Shown: positions 1 through 8,643, numbered from the stretch's first letter. The stretch is 64,000 nucleotides of DNA from Pantoea agglomerans (GCF_021397715.1 NZ_CP090207.1:2046001-2110000); one strand, 5' to 3'. Notes: generated by a model from the letters alone, not told the origin. Translations and numbers: made by a program.

Positions 1-1129
1 GTATGGCTGGTATATGGGCCGCCGCAGCGCGCAGCAGGACAAGCAACAGGAAGCTAACCGCCTGTCACGCGAATATGTCGCTGGCGTCAACTTCCTGCTC
101 TCTAACCAGCAGGATAAAGCGGTCGACCTGTTCCTTGATATGTTGAAAGAGGACAGCGGCACCGTTGAAGCCCACCTGACGCTGGGTAATCTGTTTCGCT
201 CACGCGGCGAAGTCGATCGCGCCATCCGCATTCACCAGGCGCTGATGGAAAGTGCCTCCCTGAGCTATGAACAACGTCTGCTGGCCATTCAGCAACTGGG
301 TCGCGACTACATGGCGGCCGGTCTGTACGATCGCGCAGAAGATATGTTCAAGCAACTCACCGATGAAACCGATTTCCGTATCGGCGCGCTGCAGCAGTTA
401 TTGCTGATCCATCAGGCGACCAGCGACTGGCAGCAGGCGATCGAGGTGGCGGAGCGGCTGGTCAAGCTGGGGAAAGAGAAGCAGAAAATTGAGATCGCTC
501 ATTTCTACTGCGAACTGGCGTTACAGGCGATGAGCAGCGACGATCTTGACCGCGCTATGACGCTGCTGAAGAAAGGGGAGGCGGCCGATCGGCAGAGCGC
601 GCGCATCTCGATAATGATGGGCCGGATTCTGATGGAGAAGGGCGATTACGCGAAAGCGGTCGGCCATCTGCAACGGGTGCTGGATCAGGATAAAGAGCTG
701 GTGAGCGAAACGCTGGCGATGCTTGAAACCTGCTTTCAGCGGCTCAATCAACCGGAAGCCTGGGCTGAATTTCTGCAACGCTGTGTGGAAGAGAACACCG
801 GTGCTGCCGCTGAACTCTATCTGTCCGATATTCTTGAGCAACAGCAGGGACCGGAAGCGGCGCAGAACTACATTAACCGCCAGCTCCAGCGCCATCCTAC
901 TATGCGGGTGTTCCATCGCCTGATGGATTTTCACCTGCACGAAGCCGAGGATGGCCGTGCCAAAGAGAGCCTGATGGTGCTGCGCGATATGGTCGGTGAA
1001 CAGATTCGTACCAAACCGCGCTATCGCTGTCAGAAGTGTGGTTTCACTGCCCATGCGCTCTACTGGCACTGCCCATCGTGCCGCACCTGGTCATCCGTTA
1101 AACCGATTCGCGGCCTCGACGGCCAGTAA
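1..1129 (+). CDS. lapB: LapB (YciM), lipopolysaccharide assembly regulator; 5' end missing
   Basis: LapB is an inner-membrane-anchored periplasm-excluded protein that presents LpxC to FtsH for proteolysis and so limits LPS synthesis. The frame is open from base 2 (Y-G-W-Y-M-G-R-R), so the window begins inside the gene; about 14 N-terminal residues, essentially the membrane anchor, are missing compared with the 389-residue E. coli protein. Degenerate tetratricopeptide repeats fill most of the visible 375 residues. The C-terminus carries a rubredoxin-like metal site with two CxxC pairs (CQKCG and CPSC), which is diagnostic of the family. The next genes, pyrF and yciH, are in the same order as in E. 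coli. Identification is firm; only the start is out of view. Confidence 0.96.
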   Translation, partial: YGWYMGRRSAQQDKQQEANRLSREYVAGVNFLLSNQQDKAVDLFLDMLKEDSGTVEAHLTLGNLFRSRGEVDRAIRIHQALMESASLSYEQRLLAIQQLGRDYMAAGLYDRAEDMFKQLTDETDFRIGALQQLLLIHQATSDWQQAIEVAERLVKLGKEKQKIEIAHFYCELALQAMSSDDLDRAMTLLKKGEAADRQSARISIMMGRILMEKGDYAKAVGHLQRVLDQDKELVSETLAMLETCFQRLNQPEAWAEFLQRCVEENTGAAAELYLSDILEQQQGPEAAQNYINRQLQRHPTMRVFHRLMDFHLHEAEDGRAKESLMVLRDMVGEQIRTKPRYRCQKCGFTAHALYWHCPSCRTWSSVKPIRGLDGQ

Positions 1130-1244
1130 AAGCTGGCTGATTGTGGCTTCTCTGGGACCCTAGTTAGTTACAACATACTAATGATTGCTATCAATGCAGA
1201 GCTGGCATCGGCGCACTCTTTGTCAGGCAGGCAAAGAATGGCGA

Positions 1245-1273
1245 TTGTGATGGCCGGAGGCCGCAGGTAGAAT
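1245..1273 (+). promoter_or_regulatory. Putative sigma-70 promoter of pyrF
   Basis: A -35-like TTGTGA at 1245-1250 is separated by 17 bases from a -10-like TAGAAT at 1268-1273, about 50 bases before the pyrF start. Spacing is ideal and both hexamers match the consensus at four or five positions. The assignment rests on sequence only. Confidence 0.5.
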
Positions 1274-1324
1274 GCTTGCCGTTTGTCTATCGCGCCCGCG
1301 GGTGCCAACTGCAGAGGAAATGCC

Positions 1325-2044
1325 ATGCCTTCACCCCACACCGTGACCGCTTCGCCGATTCTGGTGGCGCTTGATTATCACGATATCAACAGCGCGCTGC
1401 GTTTTGTCGATCAGATTGATCCTCGCAGTTGCCGGCTGAAAGTGGGCAAAGAGATGTTCACGCTGTTTGGTCCTTCGCTGATTACCACCTTGCAGCAGCG
1501 CGGTTTTGAGCTGTTTCTCGACCTCAAGTTTCACGACATTCCCAACACCACTGCCCATGCGGTGGCCGCCGCTGCCGAATTAGGCGTGTGGATGGTCAAT
1601 GTTCACGCCAGCGGCGGGGCGCGCATGATGAACGCTGCACGCGAAGCGCTGCTACCCTATGGTAAAGATGCCCCGTTGCTGATTGCCGTCACGGTGCTGA
1701 CCAGCATGGATCAGGAAGACCTGCTGGGGCTGGGCATTACGCTTACGCCGGCCGAACAGGCTGAACGACTGGCGAAGCTGACGCGCGACTGCGGTCTCGA
1801 CGGTGTGGTCTGTTCAGCGCACGAGGCGGTCCGTTTCAAACAGGTGATCGGTCAGGATTTTGCGCTGGTTACGCCAGGTATTCGTCCGGTGGGCAGCGAC
1901 GCTGGCGATCAGCGCCGTATCATGACGCCACTGCAGGCTAAGCAGGCAGGTGTGGACTATATGGTGATTGGGCGTCCGATCACCCAATCCGCCGATCCCG
2001 CTGCGGCGTTGCAGGCTATTCTGCACAGTCTGGAGGAAAATTAA
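1325..2044 (+). CDS. pyrF: Orotidine 5'-phosphate decarboxylase PyrF
   Basis: This cytosolic enzyme converts OMP to UMP, the last step of de novo pyrimidine synthesis. The protein has 239 residues and a TIM-barrel fold. The catalytic signature [10 protein letters not shown], with the D-x-K-x-x-D charge network, lies near residue 60, and the phosphate-binding GIRP and IGRPI stretches are near the C-terminus. The start chosen is the ATG at 1325, seven bases after GAGGAA; an in-frame ATG at 1283 would add 14 residues with no family counterpart. The stop codon overlaps the yciH start (TAATG), so the two genes are translationally coupled, as in E. coli. Confidence 0.97.
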   Translation: MPSPHTVTASPILVALDYHDINSALRFVDQIDPRSCRLKVGKEMFTLFGPSLITTLQQRGFELFLDLKFHDIPNTTAHAVAAAAELGVWMVNVHASGGARMMNAAREALLPYGKDAPLLIAVTVLTSMDQEDLLGLGITLTPAEQAERLAKLTRDCGLDGVVCSAHEAVRFKQVIGQDFALVTPGIRPVGSDAGDQRRIMTPLQAKQAGVDYMVIGRPITQSADPAAALQAILHSLEEN

Positions 2045-2367
2045 TGGCAAATGACAATCCACTGGTTTATTCAACCGACAGCGGACGCATCGCACAGCCG
2101 GAGCCAAAGGCTGAACGACCCAAAGGGGATGGTATTGTGCGCATTCAGCGTCAGACCAGCGGGCGTAAAGGCAAAGGTGTCTGCCTGATCAGCGGCATTG
2201 ATATGGATGATGCGGCATTAACGCAACTGGCAGCTGAGCTGAAAAAGAAGTGTGGCTGCGGCGGGTCGCTGAAAGAAGGCATCATCGAAATTCAGGGCGA
2301 CAAACGCGACCTGCTGAAAAGTCTGCTGGAAGCTAAAGGAATGAAAGTCAAACTGGCGGGCGGCTGA
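2044..2367 (+). CDS. yciH: YciH, SUI1/eIF1-like translation factor homologue
   Basis: A 107-residue member of the SUI1 (eIF1) family. Bacterial YciH can discriminate against aberrant initiation complexes in vitro, but its physiological role is uncertain. The SUI1 fold occupies roughly residues 28-107, with the family's basic stretch RQTSGRKGKGVCLI followed by a KKKCGCGGSLKEG turn and a glycine-rich end. It overlaps the pyrF stop by one base, so it is co-transcribed and probably coupled. The length matches E. coli YciH (108 residues). Confidence 0.95.
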   Translation: MANDNPLVYSTDSGRIAQPEPKAERPKGDGIVRIQRQTSGRKGKGVCLISGIDMDDAALTQLAAELKKKCGCGGSLKEGIIEIQGDKRDLLKSLLEAKGMKVKLAGG

Positions 2368-2368
2368 A

Positions 2369-2397
2369 TAAAAAATCGGGCTACCGAAGTAGCCCGA
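2369..2397 (-). terminator. Rho-independent terminator of osmB
   Basis: Eight-base-pair stem TCGGGCTA / TAGCCCGA (2376-2383 with 2390-2397). Read on the minus strand it has a CTTCGG loop and is followed by a run of T, so it ends the osmB transcript. It may also slow plus-strand readthrough from yciH. Confidence 0.85.
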
Positions 2398-2445
2398 CTG
2401 ATAAGTAGATGCTTAGCGTAGCCGATTATTGTTTTAATGCGGTCA

Positions 2446-2661
2446 TTAATGGACCTGATGACCGATAATACCACCTACAGCAGCGCCGCCGACTGTGCCG
2501 AGTGCGCTACCGTTAGTCAATACTGAACCCCCAATCGCCCCCGCACCTGCGCCAATCGCGGTGTTGCGGTCACGTTTAGACCAGTTAGAGCAGCCGCTTA
2601 ATGCGACAACTAACGTGGTAGCCAGAACTGCTGCGGTGATTCGTTTCATTGTAATTGTCAT
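2446..2661 (-). CDS. osmB: OsmB, osmotically inducible lipoprotein
   Basis: OsmB is a small outer-membrane lipoprotein induced by osmotic stress and in stationary phase; its precise function is not known. The 71-residue precursor has a lipoprotein signal peptide ending in the lipobox LSGC near residue 23. The mature part, starting SNWSKRDRNTAIGAGAGA, has the glycine-zipper pattern of the family and ends GGIIGHQVH. The start at 2661 follows GGAG at good spacing; an internal ATG four codons later (2649) aligns equally well with the family, so the exact start is open. A stationary-phase-type -10 lies upstream. Confidence 0.93.
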   Translation of the reverse strand: MTITMKRITAAVLATTLVVALSGCSNWSKRDRNTAIGAGAGAIGGSVLTNGSALGTVGGAAVGGIIGHQVH

Positions 2662-2696
2662 AACTTCTCCTTTGATGTGCTCACAGAGGCAACACT

Positions 2697-2706
2697 CTAA
2701 GTATAG
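2697..2706 (-). promoter_or_regulatory. Putative RpoS-type -10 element of osmB
   Basis: On the minus strand the sequence CTATACTTAG lies about 35 bases before the osmB start. It fits the extended RpoS -10 consensus (CTAYACTT), and RpoS dependence of osmB is established in E. coli. No clear -35 is needed for this promoter class. This is an inference from motif and context. Confidence 0.55.
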
Positions 2707-3009
2707 CTCTGATATTTCCTCAGCCCGCTTGTGTGCCCATTATTGCCGCTTCCCTGTCGGCATCGAAACTGGCTCCACCATCGACCCACTGTCTGTAGCG
2801 GATGAGTCACAACGCAGGACCATCAGGTCCACGCATTGCCTGAGAGAATTTTATTCATTCTTCGCCAATAACGAAGATAGACAATTCTGAAATCACGACA
2901 CATTTTTGCATTCACAGTTAATTCCCTCTGCGTTTATAGCGATTTGCTCCATACCCTTTCGCGGGTTACTCCGCAAAATTTAAGGACAATTGTCAGCAGG
3001 AGAGAAGAG
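2707..3009 (+). other. Non-coding spacer between osmB and araD
   Basis: About 300 bases between the osmB promoter and the araD start. I see no convincing ORF, araC/AraR-type operator or terminator. The last 20 bases contain the GGAGAGAAG ribosome-binding site of araD. Confidence 0.5.
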
Positions 3010-3708
3010 ATGCTGGAACACCTTAAACAACAGGTTCTGGACGCGAATCTGGATCTACCCAAATACCATCTGGTGACGTTCACCTGGGGTAACGTCAGCG
3101 CGGTCGATCGCGAGCAGGGCCTGATGGTCATTAAACCCTCCGGCGTCCGTTACGAGGTGATGACGCGCGACGATATGGTGGTGGTGGAACTGGCGACCGG
3201 CAAGGTGGTGGAAGGGGATAAGCGGCCGTCGTCAGATACCGCAACCCACCGCGCGCTCTATCTTGCCTGGCCGGAGGTTGGCGGTATCGTCCATACCCAT
3301 TCGCGCCATGCGACCATCTGGGCGCAGGCGGGACGACCGATCCCTGCCTGGGGCACCACCCATGCCGATGATTTTTACGGCGAGATCCCCTGTACCCGGG
3401 CGATGCGCGATGAGGAAATTCAGCAGCAATATGAGTGGAACACCGGCGAGGTGATTATTGAGACGTTTGCCGAGCGTGGGCTCTCTCCTTCCGCCATTCC
3501 GGCGGTGCTGGTCAATTCGCACGGTCCATTTGCCTGGGGCAAAGATGCGCATGCAGCGGTCCACAGCGCGGTGGTGCTGGAGGAAGTGGCTTACATGGGG
3601 CTGTTCAGTCAGCAACTGACCGCTAACCTGCCGCCGATTCAGCAAACGTTGCTCGACCTGCACTATTTGCGTAAGCATGGCGACAACGCCTGGTACGGGC
3701 AGAAGTAA
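3010..3708 (+). CDS. araD: L-ribulose-5-phosphate 4-epimerase (AraD family)
   Basis: This class II aldolase-fold enzyme interconverts L-ribulose 5-phosphate and D-xylulose 5-phosphate using zinc. The 232-residue protein carries the zinc-binding HTHSRH signature, the THADDFYG stretch and a C-terminal HYLRKHG-x-x-x-WYGQ end. Family members AraD, UlaF and SgbE are close relatives; [23 protein letters not shown] and [14 protein letters not shown] favour AraD. The start at 3010 follows GGAGAGAAG; upstream in-frame codons have no family match. There is no araB, araA or araC beside it, so it stands alone and could serve arabinose or another pentose route. Confidence 0.88.
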   Translation: MLEHLKQQVLDANLDLPKYHLVTFTWGNVSAVDREQGLMVIKPSGVRYEVMTRDDMVVVELATGKVVEGDKRPSSDTATHRALYLAWPEVGGIVHTHSRHATIWAQAGRPIPAWGTTHADDFYGEIPCTRAMRDEEIQQQYEWNTGEVIIETFAERGLSPSAIPAVLVNSHGPFAWGKDAHAAVHSAVVLEEVAYMGLFSQQLTANLPPIQQTLLDLHYLRKHGDNAWYGQK

Positions 3709-3730
3709 CTATCTGGACGCCCACTGCGTT

Positions 3731-4280
3731 AGTGCTCGCCAATTAAGCGACCTGTGATAACGCAGTCTGGTGCCGCTCCGGGGCTGGCGGTCCTCGCGCC
3801 GCTGCGGGGTTCCTTCACGTCATTCCTCTGCCTGACGGACCGCCGGAGATGGCACATCCTGTGCCGCCCCGCCTTTCGCCCGCGTCCTGCGGGCTCTCCT
3901 GGCAGACTCATTCCGTTCAGCGCTGCGGATTGCCTGCCCCGGAGCGGCACCCGCCTGCTCTGAAGCTTCAGTGCCTGCTGTTAAAAAGGGCACGATGGTG
4001 GAGGCCAGAGCGCCTCTGCTGCTGAAAGGGCTATCCGCAGCGCTGAGGCGTGACGTTGGGCCAGAACGCCACGCCGGGAAGCGTGGAGAGTTCGGGGCCG
4101 GCCAGGGAAGGCCGATCCCCGAACGGTTCGTCGGCACGACGTCAAAGCCGAAGGTACCGCGAAGCGGCGCGAGGACGGCCCGGCAGCAGCAGAGGTGCTC
4201 AGGCCCGCACTCCCACACAAAAAAGCGGCCGCTTTTGACCGTGACAGCCTTTGATAATGTAAATTTAACTGACAGGCATT
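3731..4280 (+). repeat. Dispersed GC-rich intergenic repeat, copy A (long form)
   Basis: This 550-base GC-rich stretch shares long near-identical blocks with 38762-39045. The left block starts at GATAACGCAGTCTGGTGCCG (3756) and runs to the CCCCGGAGCGGCAC at about 3950. The right block, AAAAAGCGGCC to GACCGTGACAGCCTTTG, lies at 4219-4252, and the copy tails off in an AAATTTAAC ... ACTGAC segment. Between them copy A carries about 260 extra bases, part of which is an inverted, diverged copy of the left block (about 4029-4190). Short ORFs on both strands are products of the composition; I call none of them genes. No transposase or target duplication is visible. Confidence 0.85.
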
Positions 4281-4363
4281 ACGCCCACTGCATCCCTTTT
4301 TAATTGCCAGCTTAACTGGTATGGCGATCGCGATCATGTTTACCAAAACAACCTGTCAATAAA

Positions 4364-4384
4364 AATAAAACAGCGTTTCATTTT
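4364..4384 (+). promoter_or_regulatory. Putative KdgR operator upstream of kdgT
   Basis: The sequence AATAAAACAGCGTTTCATTTT is an imperfect palindrome that fits the KdgR box of soft-rot enterobacteria and E. coli (A-rich flank, GAAAC-like half, GTTTCATT half). It lies about 105 bases before kdgT, whose homologues are repressed by KdgR and induced by 2-keto-3-deoxygluconate. This is inferred from motif and context. Confidence 0.65.
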
Positions 4385-4488
4385 ATCGAGGCGATCACTG
4401 TTTTCGTTACGCTGAGTCACTATTTTGCTTGCATCGCCTTCGGGCATTTTTTTGCACCTCCCTCTGGCATAGCAAAGGTGACCTTAAC

Positions 4489-5472
4489 ATGCATATCAAA
4501 CGTGCAATAGACAAAATCCCTGGCGGCATGATGTTGATTCCGCTCTTTATCGGCGCGCTCTGTCATACCTTTTCGCCGGGCGCCGGAAAGTATTTTGGTT
4601 CCTTCACCAATGGCCTGATGACCGGCACGGTACCGATACTGGCGGTGTGGTTTTTCTGCATGGGGGCATCAATCAAGCTGAGCGCAACCGGCACCGTGTT
4701 ACGCAAGTCCGGTACGCTGGTGCTGACTAAAATTGCCGTCGCCTGGATCGTCGCGGCCATCGCATCACGGGTAATGCCGGAGAACGGCGTTGAGGTCGGG
4801 ATGTTTGCCGGCTTATCGACCCTGGCGCTGGTAGCGGCAATGGATATGACCAATGGCGGGCTCTACGCTTCGATCATGCAGCAATATGGCTCAAAAGAGG
4901 AAGCGGGCGCCTTTGTGCTGATGTCGCTGGAATCCGGTCCGTTAATGACCATGGTGATTCTGGGCACCGCCGGAATTGCCTCATTCGAGCCGCATGTGTT
5001 TGTCGGGGCGGTGCTGCCGTTTGTGGTGGGCTTTGCATTAGGGAACCTTGATCCTGAACTGCGTGAATTCTTCGGTAAAGCAGTACATACCCTGATCCCG
5101 TTCTTTGCGTTTGCGCTGGGCAACACCATCAACCTGGCGGTGATCGTCGAAACCGGGCTGCTGGGCATTATGCTGGGCGTCGCGGTGATCATCATTACCG
5201 GCATCCCGTTGATTTTTGCCGACCGGCTGATTGGCGGCGGTGACGGCACGGCGGGCGTGGCCGCTTCCAGTACCGCTGGCGCTGCGGTGGCCACACCGGT
5301 GCTGATCGCTGAAATGCTGCCGCAGTTCAAACCGATTGCACCGGCTGCTACCGCGCTGGTAGCGACCTCGGTGATTGTCACTTCGGTACTGGTGCCGATT
5401 ATTACCGCACTCTACTCAAAACGCGTTAAGCGTATGCATGTCGCCATCGACCAGCGCGCTGTCATTAAGTAA
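4489..5472 (+). CDS. kdgT: 2-keto-3-deoxygluconate permease KdgT
   Basis: KdgT imports 2-keto-3-deoxygluconate, an intermediate of pectin and uronate breakdown, by proton symport across the inner membrane. The 327-residue protein is hydrophobic with about ten predicted membrane segments and begins [19 protein letters not shown], the family N-terminus. Conserved glycine-rich loops such as [15 protein letters not shown] [18 protein letters not shown] are present near residue 255. The start at 4489 follows AAAGGTGA; the 20-residue upstream extension of the open frame is not family-like. It has no kdgK or kdgA neighbour here, and its likely regulation is by KdgR through the box at 4364. Confidence 0.93.
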   Translation: MHIKRAIDKIPGGMMLIPLFIGALCHTFSPGAGKYFGSFTNGLMTGTVPILAVWFFCMGASIKLSATGTVLRKSGTLVLTKIAVAWIVAAIASRVMPENGVEVGMFAGLSTLALVAAMDMTNGGLYASIMQQYGSKEEAGAFVLMSLESGPLMTMVILGTAGIASFEPHVFVGAVLPFVVGFALGNLDPELREFFGKAVHTLIPFFAFALGNTINLAVIVETGLLGIMLGVAVIIITGIPLIFADRLIGGGDGTAGVAASSTAGAAVATPVLIAEMLPQFKPIAPAATALVATSVIVTSVLVPIITALYSKRVKRMHVAIDQRAVIK

Positions 5473-5484
5473 CCCACCTAATCA

Positions 5485-5508
5485 ATCCCCGGCGCGCCAG
5501 TCGGGGAT
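5485..5508 (+). terminator. Possible terminator after kdgT
   Basis: Seven-base-pair stem ATCCCCG / CGGGGAT (5485-5491 with 5502-5508) just after the kdgT stop. The T tract behind it is weak, so termination is plausible but unproven. Confidence 0.4.
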
Positions 5509-5616
5509 CACTCTGGATTTTGTGTTGTAAATCAATCTCTCATTTGGTCTTGACTCACTCTGCATTACGCTGATGTGGCGTATTTAGCGCATCAAATATA
5601 AACAGAGGATGAGACA

Positions 5617-6483
5617 ATGACAGTTATTAACCAAGCAACGTGCAGATTATTTACCGAAGTCGGCAACACCACTCAGTTAGTCGCCTATTACGAGGAAGGC
5701 CGACGCACGATGTGGATGATGTTGCGCGCTCAGCCACGTCCCAGCTTCAACCATGAGCTGATTGAGGAGATCATGAACCTGAGCTATGCCGCGCAGCGTT
5801 CCGGTCTGCCAATCGATTTCTGGGTCACCGGCTCGCTGGTACCGCAGATGTTCAACGCCGGAGGCGATTTACGTTTCTTCGTCGAGTGCATTCGTAATAA
5901 CCGGCGCGAGGCGCTGCGGGCATATGCTCGTGCCTGTGTGGACTGCATCCACTCCGCGGCGCGGGGATTCGACACCGGTGCAGTCACGCTGGCGATGATT
6001 GAAGGCAGTGCGTTAGGCGGCGGCTTTGAAGCGGCGCTGGCGCACCACTTCATTCTGGCGCAGAACAACGCGCGGATGGGCTTCCCGGAAATCGCGTTTA
6101 ACCTGTTTCCTGGCATGGGCGGCTATTCACTGGTGGCGCGTCGGGCAGGAATGAAGCTGGCGGAAGAGCTGATCTGTGAAGGAGAGTCACACAGTGCGGA
6201 ATGGTATGAAACCCGTGGCCTGGTCGATAAAGTGTTCCAGCCGGGCGACAGCTATCGTGCGACCCGAACCTTCATCGACACCTTACGTCCGAAACTGAAT
6301 GGCGTAAGGGCGATGCTGAAAGCGCGTCAGCGCGTGCTGCAACTGTCACGCGCTGAGCTGATGGACATCACTGAGGACTGGGTGGATTACGCCTTTACCA
6401 TCGAACCAAAAGATATCGCTTATATGGAACGTCTGGTGCAGTTACAAAACCGCCACAGCGCATCACTGCGTAAAGCGGGCTAG
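5617..6483 (+). CDS. rpfF: RpfF-type crotonase, putative DSF/BDSF signal synthase
   Basis: RpfF enzymes are crotonase-fold thioesterase/dehydratases that release diffusible cis-2-unsaturated fatty-acid signals from 3-hydroxyacyl-ACP. This 288-residue protein has the same length as Xanthomonas RpfF (289). The two catalytic glutamates are present at E138 (LGGGFEAAL) and E158 (GFPEIAFNLFPGMGGYS), corresponding to E141 and E161 there. The start at 5617 follows AGAGGA. It converges on a PAS-GGDEF-EAL gene of the RpfR/PdeR type only 15 bases away, the arrangement reported for rpfF/rpfR in Cronobacter. The substrate chain length cannot be read from sequence. An ordinary enoyl-CoA hydratase is less likely given the glutamate pair and the neighbour. 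Confidence 0.87.
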   Translation: MTVINQATCRLFTEVGNTTQLVAYYEEGRRTMWMMLRAQPRPSFNHELIEEIMNLSYAAQRSGLPIDFWVTGSLVPQMFNAGGDLRFFVECIRNNRREALRAYARACVDCIHSAARGFDTGAVTLAMIEGSALGGGFEAALAHHFILAQNNARMGFPEIAFNLFPGMGGYSLVARRAGMKLAEELICEGESHSAEWYETRGLVDKVFQPGDSYRATRTFIDTLRPKLNGVRAMLKARQRVLQLSRAELMDITEDWVDYAFTIEPKDIAYMERLVQLQNRHSASLRKAG

Positions 6484-6498
6484 TAACCGTCATTAGCG

Positions 6499-8484
6499 TT
6501 ACACGCGGGCAGGATGCTTAGCCAGCCAATGCCCAAATTGCTCCGCGGGCATTGGTTTTGCGTAAAGATAGCCCTGACGCCCATCCACCCCACTTTTAAG
6601 GATAAATTTCTCTTCATCGCGGGTTTCAATACCCTCGGCAATCACCTGCAGATCGAGCGCCTTGGCGACGGCGACGATGGCACGGACCAGCGATTGTGAA
6701 ACCGGCTGCTTGTTAATATTGCGAATAAAACTTTGGTCGAGCTTGATCGCGTTAATCGGCACCCGCGCCAGTTGTGACAGCGAGGAGTAGCCGGTCCCGA
6801 AGTCATCGAGATGCACTTGCGCGCCCAGCTCCTGAAACTGTTTCATCAGCTTCAGCGCTTCAGTCTCATTCTCGATCAGGCAACTTTCAGTCAGCTCAAT
6901 GTCGATGGGACAATCATCCAGACCGGCTTCGATCAGCGCCTGTTTCAAATCGCTGTAGATACTTTGATCGATCAGCTGACGGGCTGAGACGTTAACCGCG
7001 ACCCGCAGAAACACGCCGTGCTGCCGCCAGAGGATAATCTGCTTCAGCACATTGAGCATCACCCAGCGACCCAGCGGAACAATCAGGCCAGACTCTTCGG
7101 CGTAGGGAATGAAATCGCCGGGCGAGACCAGACCGCGTTCCGGTGAAAGCCAGCGCACCAGCGCTTCGGCGCTGCGAACTTTGCCGTCACTGTCGATTTT
7201 AGGCTGGTAGTGAACGATTAAGTGGTCCAGCTCCAGCGCTTTACGCAGGTTGGTATCCAGCCACAGATATTCAAACACCCGCTGATTCATCTCAGCGGCG
7301 AAGACGCAAAACTTGCCGCGGCCATTCTCTTTAGCATGATACATCGCGGTGTCGGCGTTGCGGATCAGGCTCTCGCGATCTTCGCCATGCATCGGGGCGA
7401 GGGCGATACCGATGGAACAGCCGCTGTAGACTTCAATCAGGCCGATGCGGAACGGCTGACGCAGTCGCTCCAGGATGCGCGAAGACATCGCCTCCAGCGC
7501 CGCCTGGCTGGTGTGTTCGGCCAGTACCACAAATTCATCACCGCCTAACCGGCCCAGCGTCTGGTCTTTACCCAGACAGCTAAGGATCGCCAGTGAGACC
7601 GCCTGCAGCAGTTGATCGCCGAACATATGACCGTAGGCGTCATTCACTTTCTTGAAATTATCGAGATCGAGGTAGACCACACCGGTCTGATCGTCACCGG
7701 CTTGCTCCAGCGCCTGGCTCATTTGCTGATGAATGGCGTTGCGGTTCGGTAATCCGGTCACCGTATCGGTGTTAGCCAGCACCCGCAGCCGTTCCTGAGC
7801 GCGGCGCTCCTCAGTTATGTCCGTGCCTGAACAGATGAGGAAAATTTCATTTTTGCCACTGCCGCTGTGAACGAACTTATTACGAAACAAGAACAGTCGC
7901 TGGCCTTTTTTGGTTTTGACCCAGCGCTCAACCTCATAGGAGTTACCATCCCGGAAGAAGCCGGCAATGTTACGTCGCGAGGAGGCCGCTTCCTGTTTGG
8001 TCATAAACAGCTGAAAGACATTCCGGCCAATCACCTCATGTTCATTCAGACCGGTATATTCTTCACTCAGACGGTTAAAACGCTGAATATTGCCGCGCTG
8101 ATCGAGGATGACGATCACTGAATTGGCCTCGGAAACCACCTGTTCGGCGAATGAAAGCCCCAATGTCAAATCGCGCGCCACTGCGGCGGTGTCGCCCCAG
8201 GCTGACGCGGTTCCGGCCCATGAAGATTGGTTAACTTTGCGGCCGACCAGATGCAATGGCACCGCAACACCCTGCAACGGCAGGGTCAGATTAATGCTTG
8301 AGGTGATGACCGGCATAGCCCGGATCATCGCAGCCTGGCCGGGCGTGAGCGGCAGGGCGATATTGGTTTGTGACGACTCATCTTCGGCAAAATTCAGCGC
8401 ATCGCTGTCCGCGGTCAGACGCCAATGAGGGCTGGTTGTACCAAACAAGGTGTACAACAACGTTTGCCCTTGTTCATCGGTCAT
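6499..8484 (-). CDS. rpfR: RpfR/PdeR (YciR, GmR): PAS-GGDEF-EAL cyclic-di-GMP enzyme
   Basis: The 661-residue protein has the same length and order as E. coli PdeR. An N-terminal segment of about 95 residues corresponds to the RpfF-interaction domain of Burkholderia RpfR. A PAS domain follows (about 105-220), then GGDEF (LGRLGGDEFVVLAEH, intact) and EAL (EALVRW; DDFGTGYSS, intact). In RpfR, BDSF binding to PAS stimulates the EAL phosphodiesterase. The start at 8484 follows GGAGGAAG with seven bases between; the eight codons upstream are not conserved. E. coli keeps this gene without rpfF, whereas here both are adjacent, so a full signalling pair is likely. The alternative role is the PdeR-MlrA-DgcM trigger of curli control. 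Confidence 0.9.
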   Translation of the reverse strand: MTDEQGQTLLYTLFGTTSPHWRLTADSDALNFAEDESSQTNIALPLTPGQAAMIRAMPVITSSINLTLPLQGVAVPLHLVGRKVNQSSWAGTASAWGDTAAVARDLTLGLSFAEQVVSEANSVIVILDQRGNIQRFNRLSEEYTGLNEHEVIGRNVFQLFMTKQEAASSRRNIAGFFRDGNSYEVERWVKTKKGQRLFLFRNKFVHSGSGKNEIFLICSGTDITEERRAQERLRVLANTDTVTGLPNRNAIHQQMSQALEQAGDDQTGVVYLDLDNFKKVNDAYGHMFGDQLLQAVSLAILSCLGKDQTLGRLGGDEFVVLAEHTSQAALEAMSSRILERLRQPFRIGLIEVYSGCSIGIALAPMHGEDRESLIRNADTAMYHAKENGRGKFCVFAAEMNQRVFEYLWLDTNLRKALELDHLIVHYQPKIDSDGKVRSAEALVRWLSPERGLVSPGDFIPYAEESGLIVPLGRWVMLNVLKQIILWRQHGVFLRVAVNVSARQLIDQSIYSDLKQALIEAGLDDCPIDIELTESCLIENETEALKLMKQFQELGAQVHLDDFGTGYSSLSQLARVPINAIKLDQSFIRNINKQPVSQSLVRAIVAVAKALDLQVIAEGIETRDEEKFILKSGVDGRQGYLYAKPMPAEQFGHWLAKHPARV

Positions 8485-8607
8485 GGAAACTTCCTCCGGG
8501 GAGTGCACTGCAGGCGTTATCTCATTATTTTAGCAACAGTATTCATCATCCGACGTTAGCACAAGGTACAAACCAAATATATTTCACTATCAAGATACGA
8601 ATGGCAC

Positions 8608-8635
8608 AAAAAAGCCCCAACAATGTGGGGCTTTT
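8608..8635 (-). terminator. Terminator of the cstA-ybdD operon
   Basis: Ten-base-pair stem AAAAGCCCCA / TGGGGCTTTT (8610-8619 with 8626-8635). On the minus strand it is followed by TT and a short tail, nine bases after the ybdD stop. The stem is symmetric and could act in both directions. Confidence 0.85.
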
Positions 8636-8643
8636 GCGTCTCG

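Noticed and set aside
3754..4303. Several open frames of 60 to 130 codons on both strands (3754-3963, 3820-4218, 3971-4303)
   Set aside because: They lie wholly in the GC-rich repeat, translate to arginine- and proline-rich sequences repeated in copy B, have no ribosome-binding sites and overlap each other on opposite strands.
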